From the NCBI GenBank assembly GCA_037974965.1, contig JBBPFI010000001.1, forward strand, positions 1,674,001 through 1,738,000: 64,000 nt of DNA, given 5' to 3'. The DNA comes from Dacryopinax spathularia (Eukaryota; Basidiomycota; Dacrymycetes; Dacrymycetales; Dacrymycetaceae). The position numbers were made by a program, and so were the translations under genes. The notes under the pieces were generated by a model. It saw nothing but the letters and a program-made list of their open reading frames with translations, was not told where the DNA came from and did no database searches. Numbering within the stretch: the first letter of the stretch is position 1; each line of letters starts with the position of its first letter. Below are positions 1 to 12,711 of this stretch, piece by piece.

Positions 1-252
1 TTCCGCAGCGCGCTTGTCTATCCACCCCTTCCATCGACCAAATCTGTGATACCACCTCCAGCAAGCGCATACACGTGGGCTACCAGCGAGTACTTACCTC
101 GAGTTTGGCGGCGCTGCTTGCTGCAGTTCGCCATATGTTGGGAGATGGTCGGGGTCGCCGCCGGTGTCGCGGTCGACTTCGACCCTGAGCGCCGCCATAT
201 CGTTTGCGAGGTGATGTGGGGGAGCCTGGCCATCCTTCTCGTTCGCGGTCAT
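1..252 (-). CDS. 5' end of an unrecognised protein gene, cut by the window edge
   Basis: Reading leftwards, an ATG at 252-250 opens exon 1 (98-252). A 54-base intron follows (44-97, GTAAGT donor, CACAG acceptor), and exon 2 runs off the left edge in frame. The visible protein starts MTANEKDGQAPPHHLAND and after the junction reads RFGRWKGWIDKRAAE. A short charged, Pro-containing N-terminus followed by a Trp/Arg-rich stretch is all that can be seen. I do not recognise the family and give no function. The clean frame across a consensus intron supports a real gene. It is divergent from the kelch gene at 660. Confidence 0.5.
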
Positions 253-659
253 TATCTGGGTTTGTCGATGGTGAGCTCAGCTCTCGCCTGATGACTTATG
301 GTGGGTATAGGTAGGCAAGCAAGCGGCAGTAACAATGAGGACGGTTGTAACGCAATGACATAGGATGCCCATTGATGGAATGCATCGCCCCTCGTTGCCT
401 CCCTTTTCCGGTGTCCGACGGCGTCGCGGTTCGGAACGCTGTGTAAATTCACGCGCTCGCTGTTTTCCTGTTCGTTCTCGTACGACTTCTTTGCCCTTCT
501 TTCGTTCCTCCTCGGCGACTGCGTCGTCCGCTTCACTCACTCCCTATCGCTGTCCAACTCACTCACTCTCTGTTCGATACCCTCACTTCATCAACTGCAG
601 CCATCCATACCGCAGGGCTCACTGCCCACCTGCCCACCACCCCTTCCTCCCTCCGACTA
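253..659. promoter_or_regulatory. Divergent intergenic region
   Basis: This 407-base gap lies between two divergently transcribed genes and must hold both promoters. The part next to the kelch gene (about 540-655) is pyrimidine-rich, as is usual for fungal core promoters and 5' leaders. I see no TATA box, conserved operator or RNA gene. Confidence 0.35.
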
Positions 660-3600
660 ATGGCATTCTCCTTATTCCTCGCAGTAGCAGTCAATTTCCT
701 AGCAGCCGCAAGCCAGCAAACACCATCAACTAACCAAGTATCGCCTCCGTTACAATGGATAAATTTGGGAAGCTTCGCCAGCGGGACTCCACCAAACCCG
801 GTCAAGGATGCGATGATAGGTGCGCCACAATCCCTATTACTACTTGACAGGCGGATGGTTACCTCGACACAGGTTACGATGCAACATCGTCCAAGCTCAT
901 CATCTTTGGCGGGTCGTCGCAGTCCGGGCAACAAACAGGGGAAACAACCTTGCTGGATACAAAGACGCTCACATGGGGTGTGCCGAATACCCCGCCAGGG
1001 CTGAACGCCAGCCCACCGCCCCGTAGCCTTGCGGTCGCTGGAGGGGACTATGCTGCCAGCTAGTGCGTCTTCTGAACCTGTTTTGGGGTCGTTGTCTGAT
1101 CCGCTGTAGTCGGACGGCATTTACGATGTATGGTGGGCTAGGGACTGGGGGCCCGCTAGACGATCTATGGGTGAGTGTTATTACCCCTATCTTTGTACAC
1201 TTCTGATAGCGTGCACAGAGCTTCGACTTCATCAGCGAGTTCTGGTCAGAAGGCCGGATAAACGAGTCTGTTCCAGGTCCAGGCGCACGCTATGGCGCAT
1301 CAGGTGGCACAGACCCTCTCATCGCCAATGCTCAACAACTCACAACATCAATGATCATCATCGGCGGTTCCGATGGGAAGCAGTGGTACTCTGATGCATG
1401 GGAGCTGCTCATTACCGGGACTCTTTCGTCCAACAATGTCAACATGACCGTTGGTACCTGGAACAAACTTTCCCCGAACAACCCCAACCTTTCACCCGCT
1501 CCACTAGAGGGCCAGGCAAACATCGTCCTGCCTGGATCGACGGTCACTATCGTCGGCGGGTGCAATACGACTGCGTCATCTCTGAACAACGCAACATGCG
1601 CCGTTCCAACCGCCAACGTCCTCAGCTTCGCTTCTGGTAACCCTGCTCAGACTGCCAGCTGGGCACAGATGAGCGCTCTCTGCCCTGGAGGTCGATACAA
1701 AGCCACTCTCGCCCCTAACCTGAACGGCGCTTCGAACACTTTCCAGCAACAAGCATTCATGATGTTTGGCTGGCTCGACCCAGCGCAGTGGAACGGCACA
1801 TATGCGGGAGAAGTCGACATCCTCAATGCCGAGACGGGCGACTGGTCCCGTATCGTCCCATCGAACGGTGGAAGCGTACCGTCGCCTCGGTACGGTGCTG
1901 TCGCAGTATCGCATAACGGCGTCATGGTCGGAAATAACCAGGTGGCCGCGAGTGACACCATCATCTTTGGCGGCGTGGACATCGCTACCGGCACATACCT
2001 GAATGAGCTCTGGCTGCTCCGGCAGTACAACGCCGCCGTGACCAACTCGACCGGTGATGGCTGGAGCGGATATGGCGACGGTACCATCGAGAACGACTAT
2101 AATACTACTGGCACAGGTGTGACCAATACCTACCTGGAACAATGCCTCGCCTATACCCCGCTGCCCTCATCATCCGCCATGCCCACTTCTTCGAGCTCCG
2201 CACCATCGGCAACGACTACCCCAACCCAAAGCACCCAAACTGCTTTCTATCCGTACGATACTGCTCCTTCCCACAAGGTCCTCTCGGCAGTCTCCATCGC
2301 CGGCTTCCTCCCATGCCTCCTGGTCCTTCGCTATGCGTCCGCGCCTACCGCAGGAAGACGCGAATACTCCCTCGGTCTTATCTACCTCGCCTCTATGTTC
2401 GCCCTCGTTGCATATGCCGTCGGCGTCGCCGGGTTCGCAACAGCACTGACGACGACCTACCGCGTGCCCATGCCCCTGTCAAGCCGAGATGTCTCCTCAG
2501 TCTTCCTCAAGACAGGCCACGGTCAAGCCGGTCTAGCCCTCTTCGTCCTCCTCTACGTCCTGCTACCCGCCTGGGCAGGCGTCATATTCCTCCTATCTCG
2601 GCTACGGTCTTCCAAATCCACGGGACCGGATAGCCTGTCCATGCTGGAGAAGCCACGCGATTCGAACTCTACGACGGGGAATACAGGCTTCGACGATATC
2701 CAGCGCCGATACACAGACGCGAATAACGATGTCCCCACCCCTTTGCCACCTGCTGCAGGGCAAGAGCGGAAAGCACGCAGATTGTCGACTCCTACTGTTG
2801 TGACGGCTAAGATTGGCGACTGGGTAGGACACCGACGACGGCGCGTGAGCGAGAGCGCTCTTACCGCGACTTCTCCTGCTTCATCTCAGACTGCCACACC
2901 TGATCTTTCTCAAACCCCACCCTCCGGTAAAAGGAGCTTCGAGGTTGTCAACCGCCCACGAAGGATCAGCGGCCCTGCCGGTACTGGTAGGCTAATGCCG
3001 AACGACCATCATCGTGTCCCTGCACACCGGAAAGCGATGCAGAGTCTGAGCGATGTCAGCTGGCTCGAACGAAGAGGGCATATTGGCGGTGTTGCCGAGC
3101 TCGACTTTGCTATGACCAAGGCGAACTCATCCATTGGGCATACACCACAGACTGCAGCGACGGATTACTTCGACACGCCCGGCACGCAGTCTGCATCCAC
3201 AACACCGGGCGAGCCACCACGACCTGTCAACAAGTTCCCGAAGCAACCAATTATCATCTTTCGCGCTTTGCTCTTCGCTGTCCTTACATTTGCCTGCATC
3301 CTTACCCTTGTGGCTTTGTACCAACGAGGGCCGACATGGGCATTCGCCGTCTTCCTCGTCTGGACGGTCTTATTCTACCTCGCCGTGCTTATCCTTGCGT
3401 GGCATGGCCGACCACAAGCTTCCTCGCTGGCCGTCATCCTCGCCAGAATACGGGAAGACGGTCATCACCCATCTCCCGCCACCCACACTCCCCTGCCAAC
3501 TCAAAGTCCTGATATCGCCCGCAGTCCACCTTCTACGCGCTCTCCGAGCCGAACAGGCTTGGGTCCATATCGGTACCACCAGCCTCCGTACCGGATAGCC

Positions 3601-3780
3601 CCGAGCCATGAGGACGACGCGCTCTCCGCTCCTGGCTCTGGCTACCCGATGAGCATCGAGAGTGGTGACGAGGACGAAGATGACGAGCAGCGACAACGGC
3701 AGATGGAGCAAGAGATGTCGAGCCGCGATGTGGTGGTCATGACCGTACCCCGACGACAACTCAAGATCGTCAACGTCTGA
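660..3780 (+). CDS. Kelch-repeat membrane protein
   Basis: Four exons (660-819, 873-1062, 1110-1170, 1219-3780) join in frame to about 990 residues. The N-terminus is a signal peptide (FLAVAVNFLAAA). The luminal or extracellular half has kelch-type repeats with paired glycines: LIIFGGS, MYGGLGTGGPLDDLW, MIIIGGSDGKQWYSDAWEL and IIFGGVDIATGTYLNELWLL. A Ser/Thr-rich linker follows. Five hydrophobic segments start near residues 490, 519, 574, 813 and 843, and the tail is acidic and low in complexity. Fungal kelch proteins of this kind are usually cell-surface or polarity-related proteins. The sequence supports a kelch beta-propeller ectodomain anchored in a membrane, with a long cytoplasmic loop between the third and fourth helices. 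The exact role is not inferable. The start is the first ATG and gives the signal peptide directly. Confidence 0.8.
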
Positions 3781-4335
3781 ACCTCCACCCACCCTCTGCG
3801 CTCTTATCTGCTTTTCTTCTGGTGATTACTCGTTCCTGGTGATTACTTCCTCAGAGACAGTCCGCATCCCTAATCACTCAGATCTTTCCAACTCTTTACT
3901 TAGCGGTACCCACATACTGTCCTTGCACGCTCTGTAGCTGAAGTTCACGACTCTCTTGCCTTCACTTGGACTAATCCTGCTCGCACTCGCTGTTGCTCAC
4001 AACGTCACTGTATTCTACCAATCGAATAGTTTCCTCCATCTTCTAGCCTGACGTCATCCTGCGTGGCATTGATGGGACGATCACTGTCGAAAGCAAGGAG
4101 AAACAAAAGAAGGATCATCAATGGGAGGCTACAATAGTCGCTTCCCTCTCATTCCTCACATGCATCAGACGCGTTGAAAAGCCTCCGTCCGAGTCAGAGC
4201 GCTTCATGAAGCGAGCAAGCCATCCCATCGGGCCTACCGAGTGACCTCACAGGCCTGCCTCACCGTCCTTCATGTCCGTCCAACTCTGTGCATTATCCTC
4301 TCCTTCATTAACGACACCTTGACGATCTCACTGAA
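3781..4335. other. Intergenic, no gene seen
   Basis: This is the 3' flank of the kelch gene and the promoter of the next gene. It is pyrimidine-rich in places. No coding signal, RNA gene or repeat is visible. Confidence 0.4.
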
Positions 4336-6429
4336 ATGGACGACGACGCTGACGATCCCCTCCCACCTCTTCAACAACCTCGCTCCTTACCCCTGTCTTC
4401 ACCGCGAACTCAGCGAACCCATCGCCCGTCGCGCTCAGGAGCATCGCGTCTCTCAGCAAGCTCAAGCATAACGACCCTTCCAGAGTACACAACTTCTCCG
4501 CCGTCGAGTGCTGGGATATATGCGCGTGGATCAGGGATAGGAGGGATGAAGGAGCCTTGGGCACCCGTGGCGGAGGAGAGTGACGCCCTACTGCCGCGGT
4601 ATAGGTCTCCGCCGCCAGTGCGGGCGAGCCTGGCTCATCGATCAAGAGCGAGTATGAGCAAGATACCTCCTGAACTGGAAACACCGCCTCCCCCGATATC
4701 CGAAAGTCTCTCCGCTGCGGCAATTGAGCAGGAGGAGGGAGACTACGTCGGCCAGTATACGGCTACTTACAGCCCGCGAACGCGCCGGGCGCAACACCGG
4801 CCACAGCCGTCCAGCAGCTCTGGTCGAAGAAGCGTCACTACAGATTCGGAGCTGGACGACCGTCTAGACCAACTGGTGGAGAGGAGTGTAGCTGCGCTAG
4901 AGATGTCCAACCGCCTACTCTCGCATTCGATCCGCTCTGGATCAGGACGATCAACGCCTACCAGCCCACCGAGCGCGTTCGACAGGCCGAGAAGTACAGG
5001 CTCTGGGAGGTCCAGGAGGGAAGAACGGCGAAATGTGTATGGGAGGCAATGGGCGGAGGAGCATATTATGGAAGAGGACGAGGATGATGAGAGCGCTTGG
5101 GAGGCGAGCAGCAACTTTACGGGCTCGTTGTCGGAGCCGAACTACCTCTCTGCCGCATATCGACCTACGCTGCCTAGGATGGCATCCTACGGTTCACTCA
5201 GCGGGCGGTCGGATCCCTCAATGGACGGCTACCAGTTTCCCCCGCACTTCGCCAATCGGAGTTCGCCGGCACTCAGTTCCTCGACAGTGGGTCGAAGTGC
5301 CACGCGCACCCCTACGAGGCCGCCACCATTACCCCTTTCTTCTTCCGCTGCGGACTTGGGTGCACCACAAGTATCCGTCCCATCGTTCCATCCCTCGACT
5401 CCGGCATACAAGCTCGTGAGCGAGATCGTTTCGCGCGAAGCTCTACACCGACGCACGCCGGCCAACGCATCAGGTTCACAACCCCCGACGCCTCAGTCTG
5501 CTCCGCTTGCCCGATCGGCGTCTGTGATCTCGATGGGAAAGAAGCGGGACAAGTCTGCGGACCCACCTGCCGAGCGCAGACTGGGTACGCTCACTCCCTC
5601 CATCTCGGTGCCTCAGGATATCGGCAGATGGATCCGCTCGCTTGAGCCGCGTTCTTCGGCACGGCCAGCTCCTGTACCACCGCAACCGAGTTCCAGCTCA
5701 CAGGAGATCGTTGCACCCATTCCAACGAGGCCCAAAGTCATCTCTCCTCAACTTCCGCCCTCGCCACCTCGGACTGGAACGGCAATGTCACTACCTACTT
5801 CACCGCCAAGTACGAGTGGCGAAGAACCGCCACACATGTCGCGCACGATCAGCCAACTCAAGGCGATTCTCTCTACGCAACCTGCGCCCGAGCCCGTGCC
5901 CGTTATGCCGAAGAGACCACAGTTCCGGCCAATGACGCCTCAAGCTCCTGCAAGTGCCGTAATCACGCGTCCGCCACCCACCCCGAGAGCGGGGTCTATA
6001 CCCCCGCAGGAGACACCAGGAGCCTCCACGTCAAGAGAGCTGGAATCGCCTATCCCTTCCCCTGTCCCGTCTGCAATCCGGAGACCAAGCGCCCTGAGAC
6101 ACGATAAACACGTCTCCTTCTCTCCGACACCGACCGAAATCCCGTCACGTGCCACATCCCCTCCTCCCCACCTGCCTGACTCTGCAGATCCTATGCCTGG
6201 AACGTCGAGTACAACAAAGCCAAGTCGGTGGGACCTAATGAGCTGGTTACTGCCTTCGTCCGGATGGCCACCGGCGGCGCCAGATCCAAAGAAAGGGAAA
6301 GAAAGAGAAAAGAAACAGCGCCAAGTACGGGCAGAAGAAGAGCTCGCAGGACTCTGGAGAGCCAGGAGCTGGATGCAAGAAGGTAGACAGGGGTGGGGCG
6401 AGCGGGTTGCTGAGAGTTGGCAGGTCTGA
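4336..6429 (+). CDS. Ser/Pro-rich low-complexity protein of unknown function
   Basis: This is an uninterrupted frame of 697 codons starting MDDDADDPLPPLQQPRSL. Nearly the whole protein is Ser, Pro, Arg and Thr, with many RxxS and SP/TP sites typical of phosphorylated disordered proteins. Two short segments look more structured: around residues 180-200 (DDRLDQLVERSVAALEMSNR, a possible helix) and the last 75 residues, which read SRWDLMSWLLPSSGWPP and then a highly charged helix. A motif HVSFSPTPTEIP resembles docking or phosphorylation sites. No signal peptide or transmembrane segment is seen and no family is recognised. The frame's length and lack of introns make it a likely real gene. A cytoskeletal or nuclear regulatory scaffold would be a guess. 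Confidence 0.65.
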   Translation: MDDDADDPLPPLQQPRSLPLSSPRTQRTHRPSRSGASRLSASSSITTLPEYTTSPPSSAGIYARGSGIGGMKEPWAPVAEESDALLPRYRSPPPVRASLAHRSRASMSKIPPELETPPPPISESLSAAAIEQEEGDYVGQYTATYSPRTRRAQHRPQPSSSSGRRSVTTDSELDDRLDQLVERSVAALEMSNRLLSHSIRSGSGRSTPTSPPSAFDRPRSTGSGRSRREERRNVYGRQWAEEHIMEEDEDDESAWEASSNFTGSLSEPNYLSAAYRPTLPRMASYGSLSGRSDPSMDGYQFPPHFANRSSPALSSSTVGRSATRTPTRPPPLPLSSSAADLGAPQVSVPSFHPSTPAYKLVSEIVSREALHRRTPANASGSQPPTPQSAPLARSASVISMGKKRDKSADPPAERRLGTLTPSISVPQDIGRWIRSLEPRSSARPAPVPPQPSSSSQEIVAPIPTRPKVISPQLPPSPPRTGTAMSLPTSPPSTSGEEPPHMSRTISQLKAILSTQPAPEPVPVMPKRPQFRPMTPQAPASAVITRPPPTPRAGSIPPQETPGASTSRELESPIPSPVPSAIRRPSALRHDKHVSFSPTPTEIPSRATSPPPHLPDSADPMPGTSSTTKPSRWDLMSWLLPSSGWPPAAPDPKKGKEREKKQRQVRAEEELAGLWRARSWMQEGRQGWGERVAESWQV

Positions 6430-6995
6430 TGTTTTTCTGTCTCCGTTATTGGGGGTTGTGTGGTTATTGTTATTGTTGTTATTCTGTGACAGTCTGGGTT
6501 GGGGCGGGATACCTCTCAAGGACCTTGGGGGCCTACGACACATACCTTTTGATGACGAGATTCCCGTGTTTGCGCTTGATTATTCTGCTCTTACGACATT
6601 TTGTAGTTTATGACATTGGCGTCGATTTGTGGCTAAATACGAGATATTTGAGAAAATTCGGTAGCTCGCATAATTTCACTCCTTCGGAAGCCGCCGAACC
6701 GAGCCCGCAGTACTTCCCCATCTCATTGACAATCCGTCTCTTGTCCTGGACAACAGCACAAAAACTGCCACTTACTTAATGCTGAGGACCGTTGTCGGGC
6801 TCACCGACGCGAAGAAGCAAGAAGACCTCCGAAGGCGGCCAAAGTCAAACGGGACCAACCCCACGTGCACCATCAGAAGCGGGATCAATCCGCACCCAAG
6901 CCCGCCCAATCCGGTCAGCGTCGTTGTCGTCGACGCTGCCTAGCCCGACACAACCCACCGCACTCTCATTCACATCAGCTGCATAGTGGGCGGTC
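6430..6995. other. Intergenic with a TTG/TTA-rich tract
   Basis: This is the 3' flank of the Ser/Pro-rich gene and the promoter of the complex I gene. A simple TTATTG/TTGTTA tract lies at about 6461-6483. Short overlapping frames are present but look like chance. Confidence 0.35.
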
Positions 6996-7861
6996 ATGTC
7001 AGACGGCACGATCACCGACCCCCTCCCGCCCTCCACTGAGCTGGGGGCGACCAGCGCCCCGCTGAAGAGCGCAGCGTTCTTCATTGGCGATCGGTGCAAG
7101 GAGTATAATGGTGCGTCCCCTGCCCTGCTTCCCTATGGTCTGGGACAGTGGGCTGATGGGATTGTGTGCCTTGTTGTGGTGTTGTGTTGGGCGGGTAGAG
7201 GACTTTATGTTGTGCAAGAATGAGACGCGTGATCCGGGGCATTGTTTGAAGGAGGGGAGGAAGGTGACGCGGTGTGCGCAGGAGGTGTACGTCCCGCTTC
7301 CATCTCATGGCATTACTTATCATTCCAGTCTGCTGTCCCGGCCGGTTGCCCATCTCCATTCTCTCACACTTTCTCATCATCGTCGCGCGCACATGTACTG
7401 GCCATTCTTTTGTTCTTTCCACCCGTTCCACGGCCCGCTGAGCCAGCGAGCATATGCTCACACCTTTCGCTGCAGGATAACAAACCTCCGAGCGGCTTGC
7501 GCGGCGGAATTCGAAGCACACTGGCAGTGTCTGGAGCAGAACAACCAGTACTACTTCACCTGCCGGAAAGAAGAGAGGCCATTGAACGCATGCGCGTTTA
7601 CGAAATTCGTACGTCCTTTCCTCCTTCACTCCTTGCTCTCTTTCTCTCCCTGGCTCGATAGTCACTTGACTATCCGTGCACACGACTGTGCATGGTCTTG
7701 CGTTCTTGCCTAGCTATAGCCGTGCCCAGCTTGCTGGTGGGAAGGATGAGAATGCTGACCATCGCTTCTAGGGTTACAAGAAAGAGATCCCCGGCACCCC
7801 AGCCGGTCAACCACCAATCCACGAAGTCAAAAACCCATACTACAAGCGACAACAGAAATAG
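6996..7861 (+). CDS. NADH:ubiquinone oxidoreductase subunit NDUFA8 (PGIV/19 kDa)
   Basis: Four exons (6996-7110, 7199-7286, 7476-7608, 7772-7861) join in frame to 141 residues. The mature protein holds four CX9C units, which define NDUFA8 and related twin-CX9C proteins: CKEYNEDFMLC, CLKEGRKVTRC, CAAEFEAHWQC and CRKEERPLNAC. Proteins of this type are imported into the mitochondrial intermembrane space by the Mia40 disulfide relay. NDUFA8 is an accessory subunit on the membrane arm of complex I. The C-terminus is short and basic (YYKRQQK). Splice junctions were chosen because they restore the Cys spacing exactly. The presence of a complex I subunit agrees with a respiring basidiomycete. Confidence 0.9.
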
Positions 7862-9454
7862 GAGCCCTCTGCGCCGCAGTTCTTTCTCTTCACCGACGCT
7901 GGAGACGGGAGGACGGAATGCGAGTGCGGAGCGGACTCGGACTCGGGATCGTCAGTGGGGTGTGGGGTGCGGGGAAGATCGAGAATGTACATTTTTGCCC
8001 TTGCGTTCAAGGGAAGATGCGGGGCTGCATACGATGTATGCTCTAGAGTAGATGTGGGTCTGTTGAAAGAAATGGATGGCATCGCTCCTATCCGGCAGTC
8101 ATCTCACCATCTTCAGCTTCAGTAGCACGGTAGCTCCTGCGGGGCTGCGAGAGGGGCGCAGCTGCCCCGAACCGCGGAGGATACATGCCTCCGGCGGTCG
8201 TTAGGAGCCAGGAGTGCGGGGAATGTAATCATTATCGTCAACAAGCTTGGTCCCAACGGAGAGCTCCATAGGGGTAAGAGGGGCAAACACGCGAGGTATG
8301 TGGCGCCCTTCTTCTTCGGGTGTTCGCGAAGAGGAAGTTGCGCGCGATGAAGACGCGACAGGCAGTTTAGGTTACAAGGTTAGGTTATGATGTGTGTTGA
8401 TTATGGACGCGCTCTGGCTTGGGCTCTGGCTTGGCGCATGCATAAGGTCGTATGTGGTGCGGTGAGGTACGATCCTGCGATGCTCAGCTGATTTTCCCAC
8501 CTGAGCATGTCGATATGGCAGACGACCGCAACTACTCCAATTAGGCAGAGTTGGGGAGTTGTTGTGGATGTTGTGGCTGTTGTTGTTGTACGGTTTAGCA
8601 GAGTCAGAAGCACAGCCAAGCAGGATGAAGCACGTTCCAGGACGCGCGTATCAGCTCAATCCATGCGAAGACGGAGAAGGCGACGATCATGATGTTGCTT
8701 GCAATTGCTTCGTTTCAGCCCCAGTCCGTGCGCGCCGAGCGCACCGAGCGCACCAAGAAAGAAGGAATGCCGCCATAAGCTTGCCCGCGAATCAGCCGGA
8801 ATGTACGATTAGGTGCACTGATGAAGAAGTGAGTGATGATGTTTCACGTTCCTGCTCAGGGTAGGGACGATGCGCTTGGGAGTTGGCGTCATCTGCGCGG
8901 CGACTGAGAGCGGAAGGGAAGGAAGGAGGGCAGGGGGGCGGATGCTGCTTGCATGCACCGGTCATCAATACACTCCCTCTCTGTGTCTGAGCTGCATATC
9001 TGTCTCGAATCCAAGAGGGCGTGCTATCTATGTAAGACCTCATCTCACATCGTCCTCCTCTCTCCTTTACACACTCATCCCTCCCCTCTCTCCCCTCTTC
9101 TTCCTCTGCTTGGATCACGGCCTGCAGCAGCTCCTCTCGGCCCGCTGCGGATTCGGCTTGGCACGACCCATCTATCAAGCGTCTATATCTGCGTCGTCGA
9201 CCCGTATCGGTCTCTAACGCCGCACCCTTCCCCGACACCCACTCTTGCACGCAACCGGATCTCAAACCGTACCACCTGCAACCAAAACCCCGATCGGGCA
9301 CGCTCAGGCTCACCCTATCACCCCGCTCGCCTTCATAAGCCCCTCGCCCCTGTACCCCTCACTCGCGCGGCCTGACCACCTCCCCTCGCCCCTCGCCCCT
9401 TCTTGATACGATCCACCCGCCCAAAAGAGCGGTTGCCAGCCAGGACGGCACACG
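7862..9454. other. Gene-poor intergenic region
   Basis: About 1.6 kb holds no frame I can support. A GT-rich stretch (TTGTTGTGGATG type, about 8560-8595) and a CT-rich stretch (about 9040-9115) are present. The last 250 bases are strongly pyrimidine-rich and probably hold the promoter and leader of the antiporter gene. No RNA gene was seen. Confidence 0.35.
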
Positions 9455-12400
9455 ATGCCCGCCATGCCTTCCCTTTCCTTCTCAGAGTCCTTACTCCACG
9501 TCGTACGCGATGCATCCACCTCCGCGTCGGGCGTGTTCGCGCGCGCGACCGCTCCAGAGCAGGTACGTCCCTTCCCGTCCCAGCGCCATGGTCCCGGCTC
9601 AGGCACACACTGACACGCTACACAGGGCGGTCTGCTGCAAGGTCAGAACCCCGCCGCGGTCAACCTGTCCGACCCGATCCGGCTCTGGGTCATCCAGCTC
9701 GTGATCATCATCACCCTCACCCAGATCCTGGGCCTTATCCTCGGCCGCATCCGCCAGCCAAGAGTGATCAGCGAGGTCATCGCGGGTGTCATACTCGGTC
9801 CTACGGCGATGGGACGCGTACCGGGATTTACGGCGAACATCTTCCCTCAGCAAAGCGTGGCTTTCCTCAACCTCGTCGCAAACATCGGCTTGGTGCTGTT
9901 CCTCTTCGTGGTCGGGCTCGAAGTGGACACCCGTATTATCAGAAGGAACGCGCGTGCGAGCTTGGCCATCTCGGCAGCAGGGATGATCCTACCTTTTGGG
10001 CTGGGCGCAGCGCTCGCGGTGCCGATGTACGACAGGTACATCGATACGGCCGTCGTATCATTCGGGAACTACCTCCTCTTCGTCGGTGTCGCAATGGCCA
10101 TCACTGCCTTTCCCGTCCTTTGCCGGATCCTTACCGAGTGCCGGCTGCTCCCAACAGCAGTGGGGAGCATCGTCCTCGCCGCCGGAGTAGGGAACGACGT
10201 TGTCGGCTGGGTGCTCCTCGCGCTCACCGTCGCGCTCGTCAACGCAAGCAGCGGGGTAATGGCCGTCTACATCCTGCTCTGCACCGTCGGGTGGGCACTC
10301 CTCATCCTCTTCCCGATCAAATGGGGCTTCCGCTGGCTCGCGCGCAAAACCGGCTCGTTCGAGTCCGGCCCCACACCGCTCATAATGACCCTCACCCTCG
10401 TCCTCGTCTTCGCCAGCGCGTTCTTCACGGACGTCATCGGCGTGCACGCCATCTTTGGCGCTTTCCTCGTCGGCCTCGCGATGCCCCATGAGGGCGGGTT
10501 CAACATCGCCCTCGTGGAGAAATTCGAAGACCTCGTCTCCCTTCTTTTCCTCCCGATATACTTTATCCTCTCCGGCCTATCCACCAACCTGGGACTGCTG
10601 AACGAAGGCGTCGACTGGGGGTACATAGTCGCCCTCTGCACCGTCGCCTTCCTCGGCAAGTTCATCGGCTGCGCATCCGTCGCCAGTTTCTTCGGGTTCA
10701 AATGGCGCGAAGCCGGCGCGATCGGCACGCTCATGTCGTGCAAGGGACTGGTCGAACTGATCGTGCTCAACGTCGGGCTGAGCGCCGGGATATTGGACAC
10801 GAGGATCTTCTCGATGTTCGTCGTCATGGCGCTCGTTTTGACGTTCATGACCACTCCCCTCACACTCGCGTTCTACCCGCCCAAGTTCCACGTGCGCGCG
10901 AACGTAGGGGAGATCCAGACGATCGACCCTCACGTCCCTGCCTCCGCTCTGCCCGGGTCGAAGTCCAAGCCAGAGGAAACTGAACGCGCACAGTCGACAC
11001 CACGCAGTGCAGGGTTTGGAGGTGAGAGGAGAGGGGAAGAATTGTTCAAGACTCGGTTCAGCGTGGTTCTGAATAAGATGGAGCACCTCCCGGCGTTGAT
11101 GACGCTCACGCAGCTGTTGCAGCCGCCGCAGGCTGTTCCCCCCGCCGGTTTGATGCTGCGTTCGGCGGAGGGGACGACGAGGGAGAGCTCGATCGACGTT
11201 AGCGAGAAGGAGAAGGACGCCCTTCCGCCGCCCCATTCCGGCGGTCTACCGCGCGTGCCTGTACTCGCTACCGCACCCGTCCCGCCCACACCTGTCTCTG
11301 CCGGTTTCCCAAGCAGTGGCTCCCACCCGCCTTCGGTAAAGATCGACGCCCTCCGCCTTATCGAGCTCACCGAGCGCGCCTCAGCAATGTTCAAAGCCTC
11401 CGTCACGGACGAACTCATCCGGTCCGACCCCCTAGTCAACATCTTCCGCACGTACGGCCACCTGAACCGCATCCCGGTCAGCGCGAGCCTAGCAGTGGTG
11501 AACTACGACTCCTTTGCGCCCAGCGTCGTGCATCACGTAAGGGAACATGGGGCGGAGATGGTCGTCATCCCCTGGGGGCCGCAGAATATGGGGAGCAGTG
11601 TGCTGGAGCAAGCGCAGACGGGAGGATCGGGCACCACGTCTTACTCCGGGCCGCTGGCGAATCTTTTTGGGTCTTCTTCTGATCAGCCGCCGGACGCACC
11701 GCAGAGCTTGCTCTATTCCCAATTTGCGAGAAGGGTGTTTGCGGAATCGCCGACGGATGTGGCCTTGTTTATTGATCGCGGCTTAGCGCCGTCTGAGACG
11801 GCTGGGGGTTATGGACAACATATCTTCTTCCCCTTCTTTGGCGGCCCGGACGACCGGGCCGCTCTCGCCCTCGTCGTCCAGCTCTGCACTCACCCAGCGA
11901 TCAGCGCCACGGTCGTCCGCGTCCAGAAATCGGACGAGCCGACCGAAGTGGACCTCCAGACTCCAGCCGCTACGCACAGCTCGATGGGGAAGGACAACAT
12001 CGCTTCCACTCTTAATCCGCCCAGTGCGGGCGGGATGACCCTCCATAGCACGCATTTCCCGGATACGATCTACGGCGCTGCGAACACGCAGTTCCAGCTT
12101 GCCTCCTCAGCAGCAGACGACCTAGCCTGGGACTTGTTCGCCCGCCCAGCAGGGGAAACGGCGCCTCGCAGCCCAGTAGTAGAAGACGCGCTCTCCCGCA
12201 TTACATTCAGCACCCTCCGGTCCTCCCAGCCTCTCCACGTCCTCGTCCGCCGCGCTCAACAAGAGGAGAGGGACGGCAGCTGGAAATCCCTCGTCATCAT
12301 CCTCGGCCGTGGGCGTCGTCTCGCCCCCGAGTCGCATCATGCTGAGCTGGCGCAGATCCTCGCGGAACACGATAAGGAGACGAGCATCAGTGGGGATATT

Positions 12401-12493
12401 AGGAAGACTATTGGTGATGTGGCCAGTGCGTTTGTCGTTGCGGGGAGTAGGGCTAGTTTGTTGGTTTTGCAGAGTGCGCAGGCGAGGGAGTGA
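9455..12493 (+). CDS. K+/H+ antiporter, CPA2 family (KHA1-like)
   Basis: Two exons (9455-9562 and 9626-12493, intron 63 bases) give 991 residues. Residues of about 50-450 form a 12-helix sodium/proton exchanger domain of the CPA2 type. Diagnostic runs are RQPRVISEVIAGVILGPTA, FLFVVGLEVDTRIIRRNAR, GVHAIFGAFLVGLAMPHE and a final helix ending TFMTTPLTLAFY. The C-terminal half is hydrophilic and resembles the paired UspA-like regulatory region of yeast Kha1 and plant CHX proteins: AVVNYDSFAPSVV, HGAEMVVIPWG and DVALFIDRG. The family exchanges K+ or other monovalent cations for protons in endomembranes (Golgi-like compartments in yeast). Its length is close to that of yeast Kha1. The upstream exon was included because it supplies an in-frame ATG and a consensus intron. 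Confidence 0.9.
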
Positions 12494-12711
12494 GCCCGCG
12501 CGCGATCTGTCGCGATCGGAGTGAGAGCGTGGGAGGAGTGTATGATAGGCTGGAGAGTCGTGCTGGTCACCGTTGTTTGATTCGTTTGATTCGCTGTTTT
12601 GCACTGTTTGCATTCTGTTCATGACGCACTGTAACTATACCAAGATAAATAGAACCCGCATGACCCTCACATTCCCCCTCCCCCGAGGCCTGTACGGGAG
12701 GCCCGCATGGT

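Noticed and set aside
12122-12622. A minus-strand frame of 166 codons over the antiporter 3' end
   Set aside because: It is antisense to clear antiporter coding sequence and has low-complexity composition.
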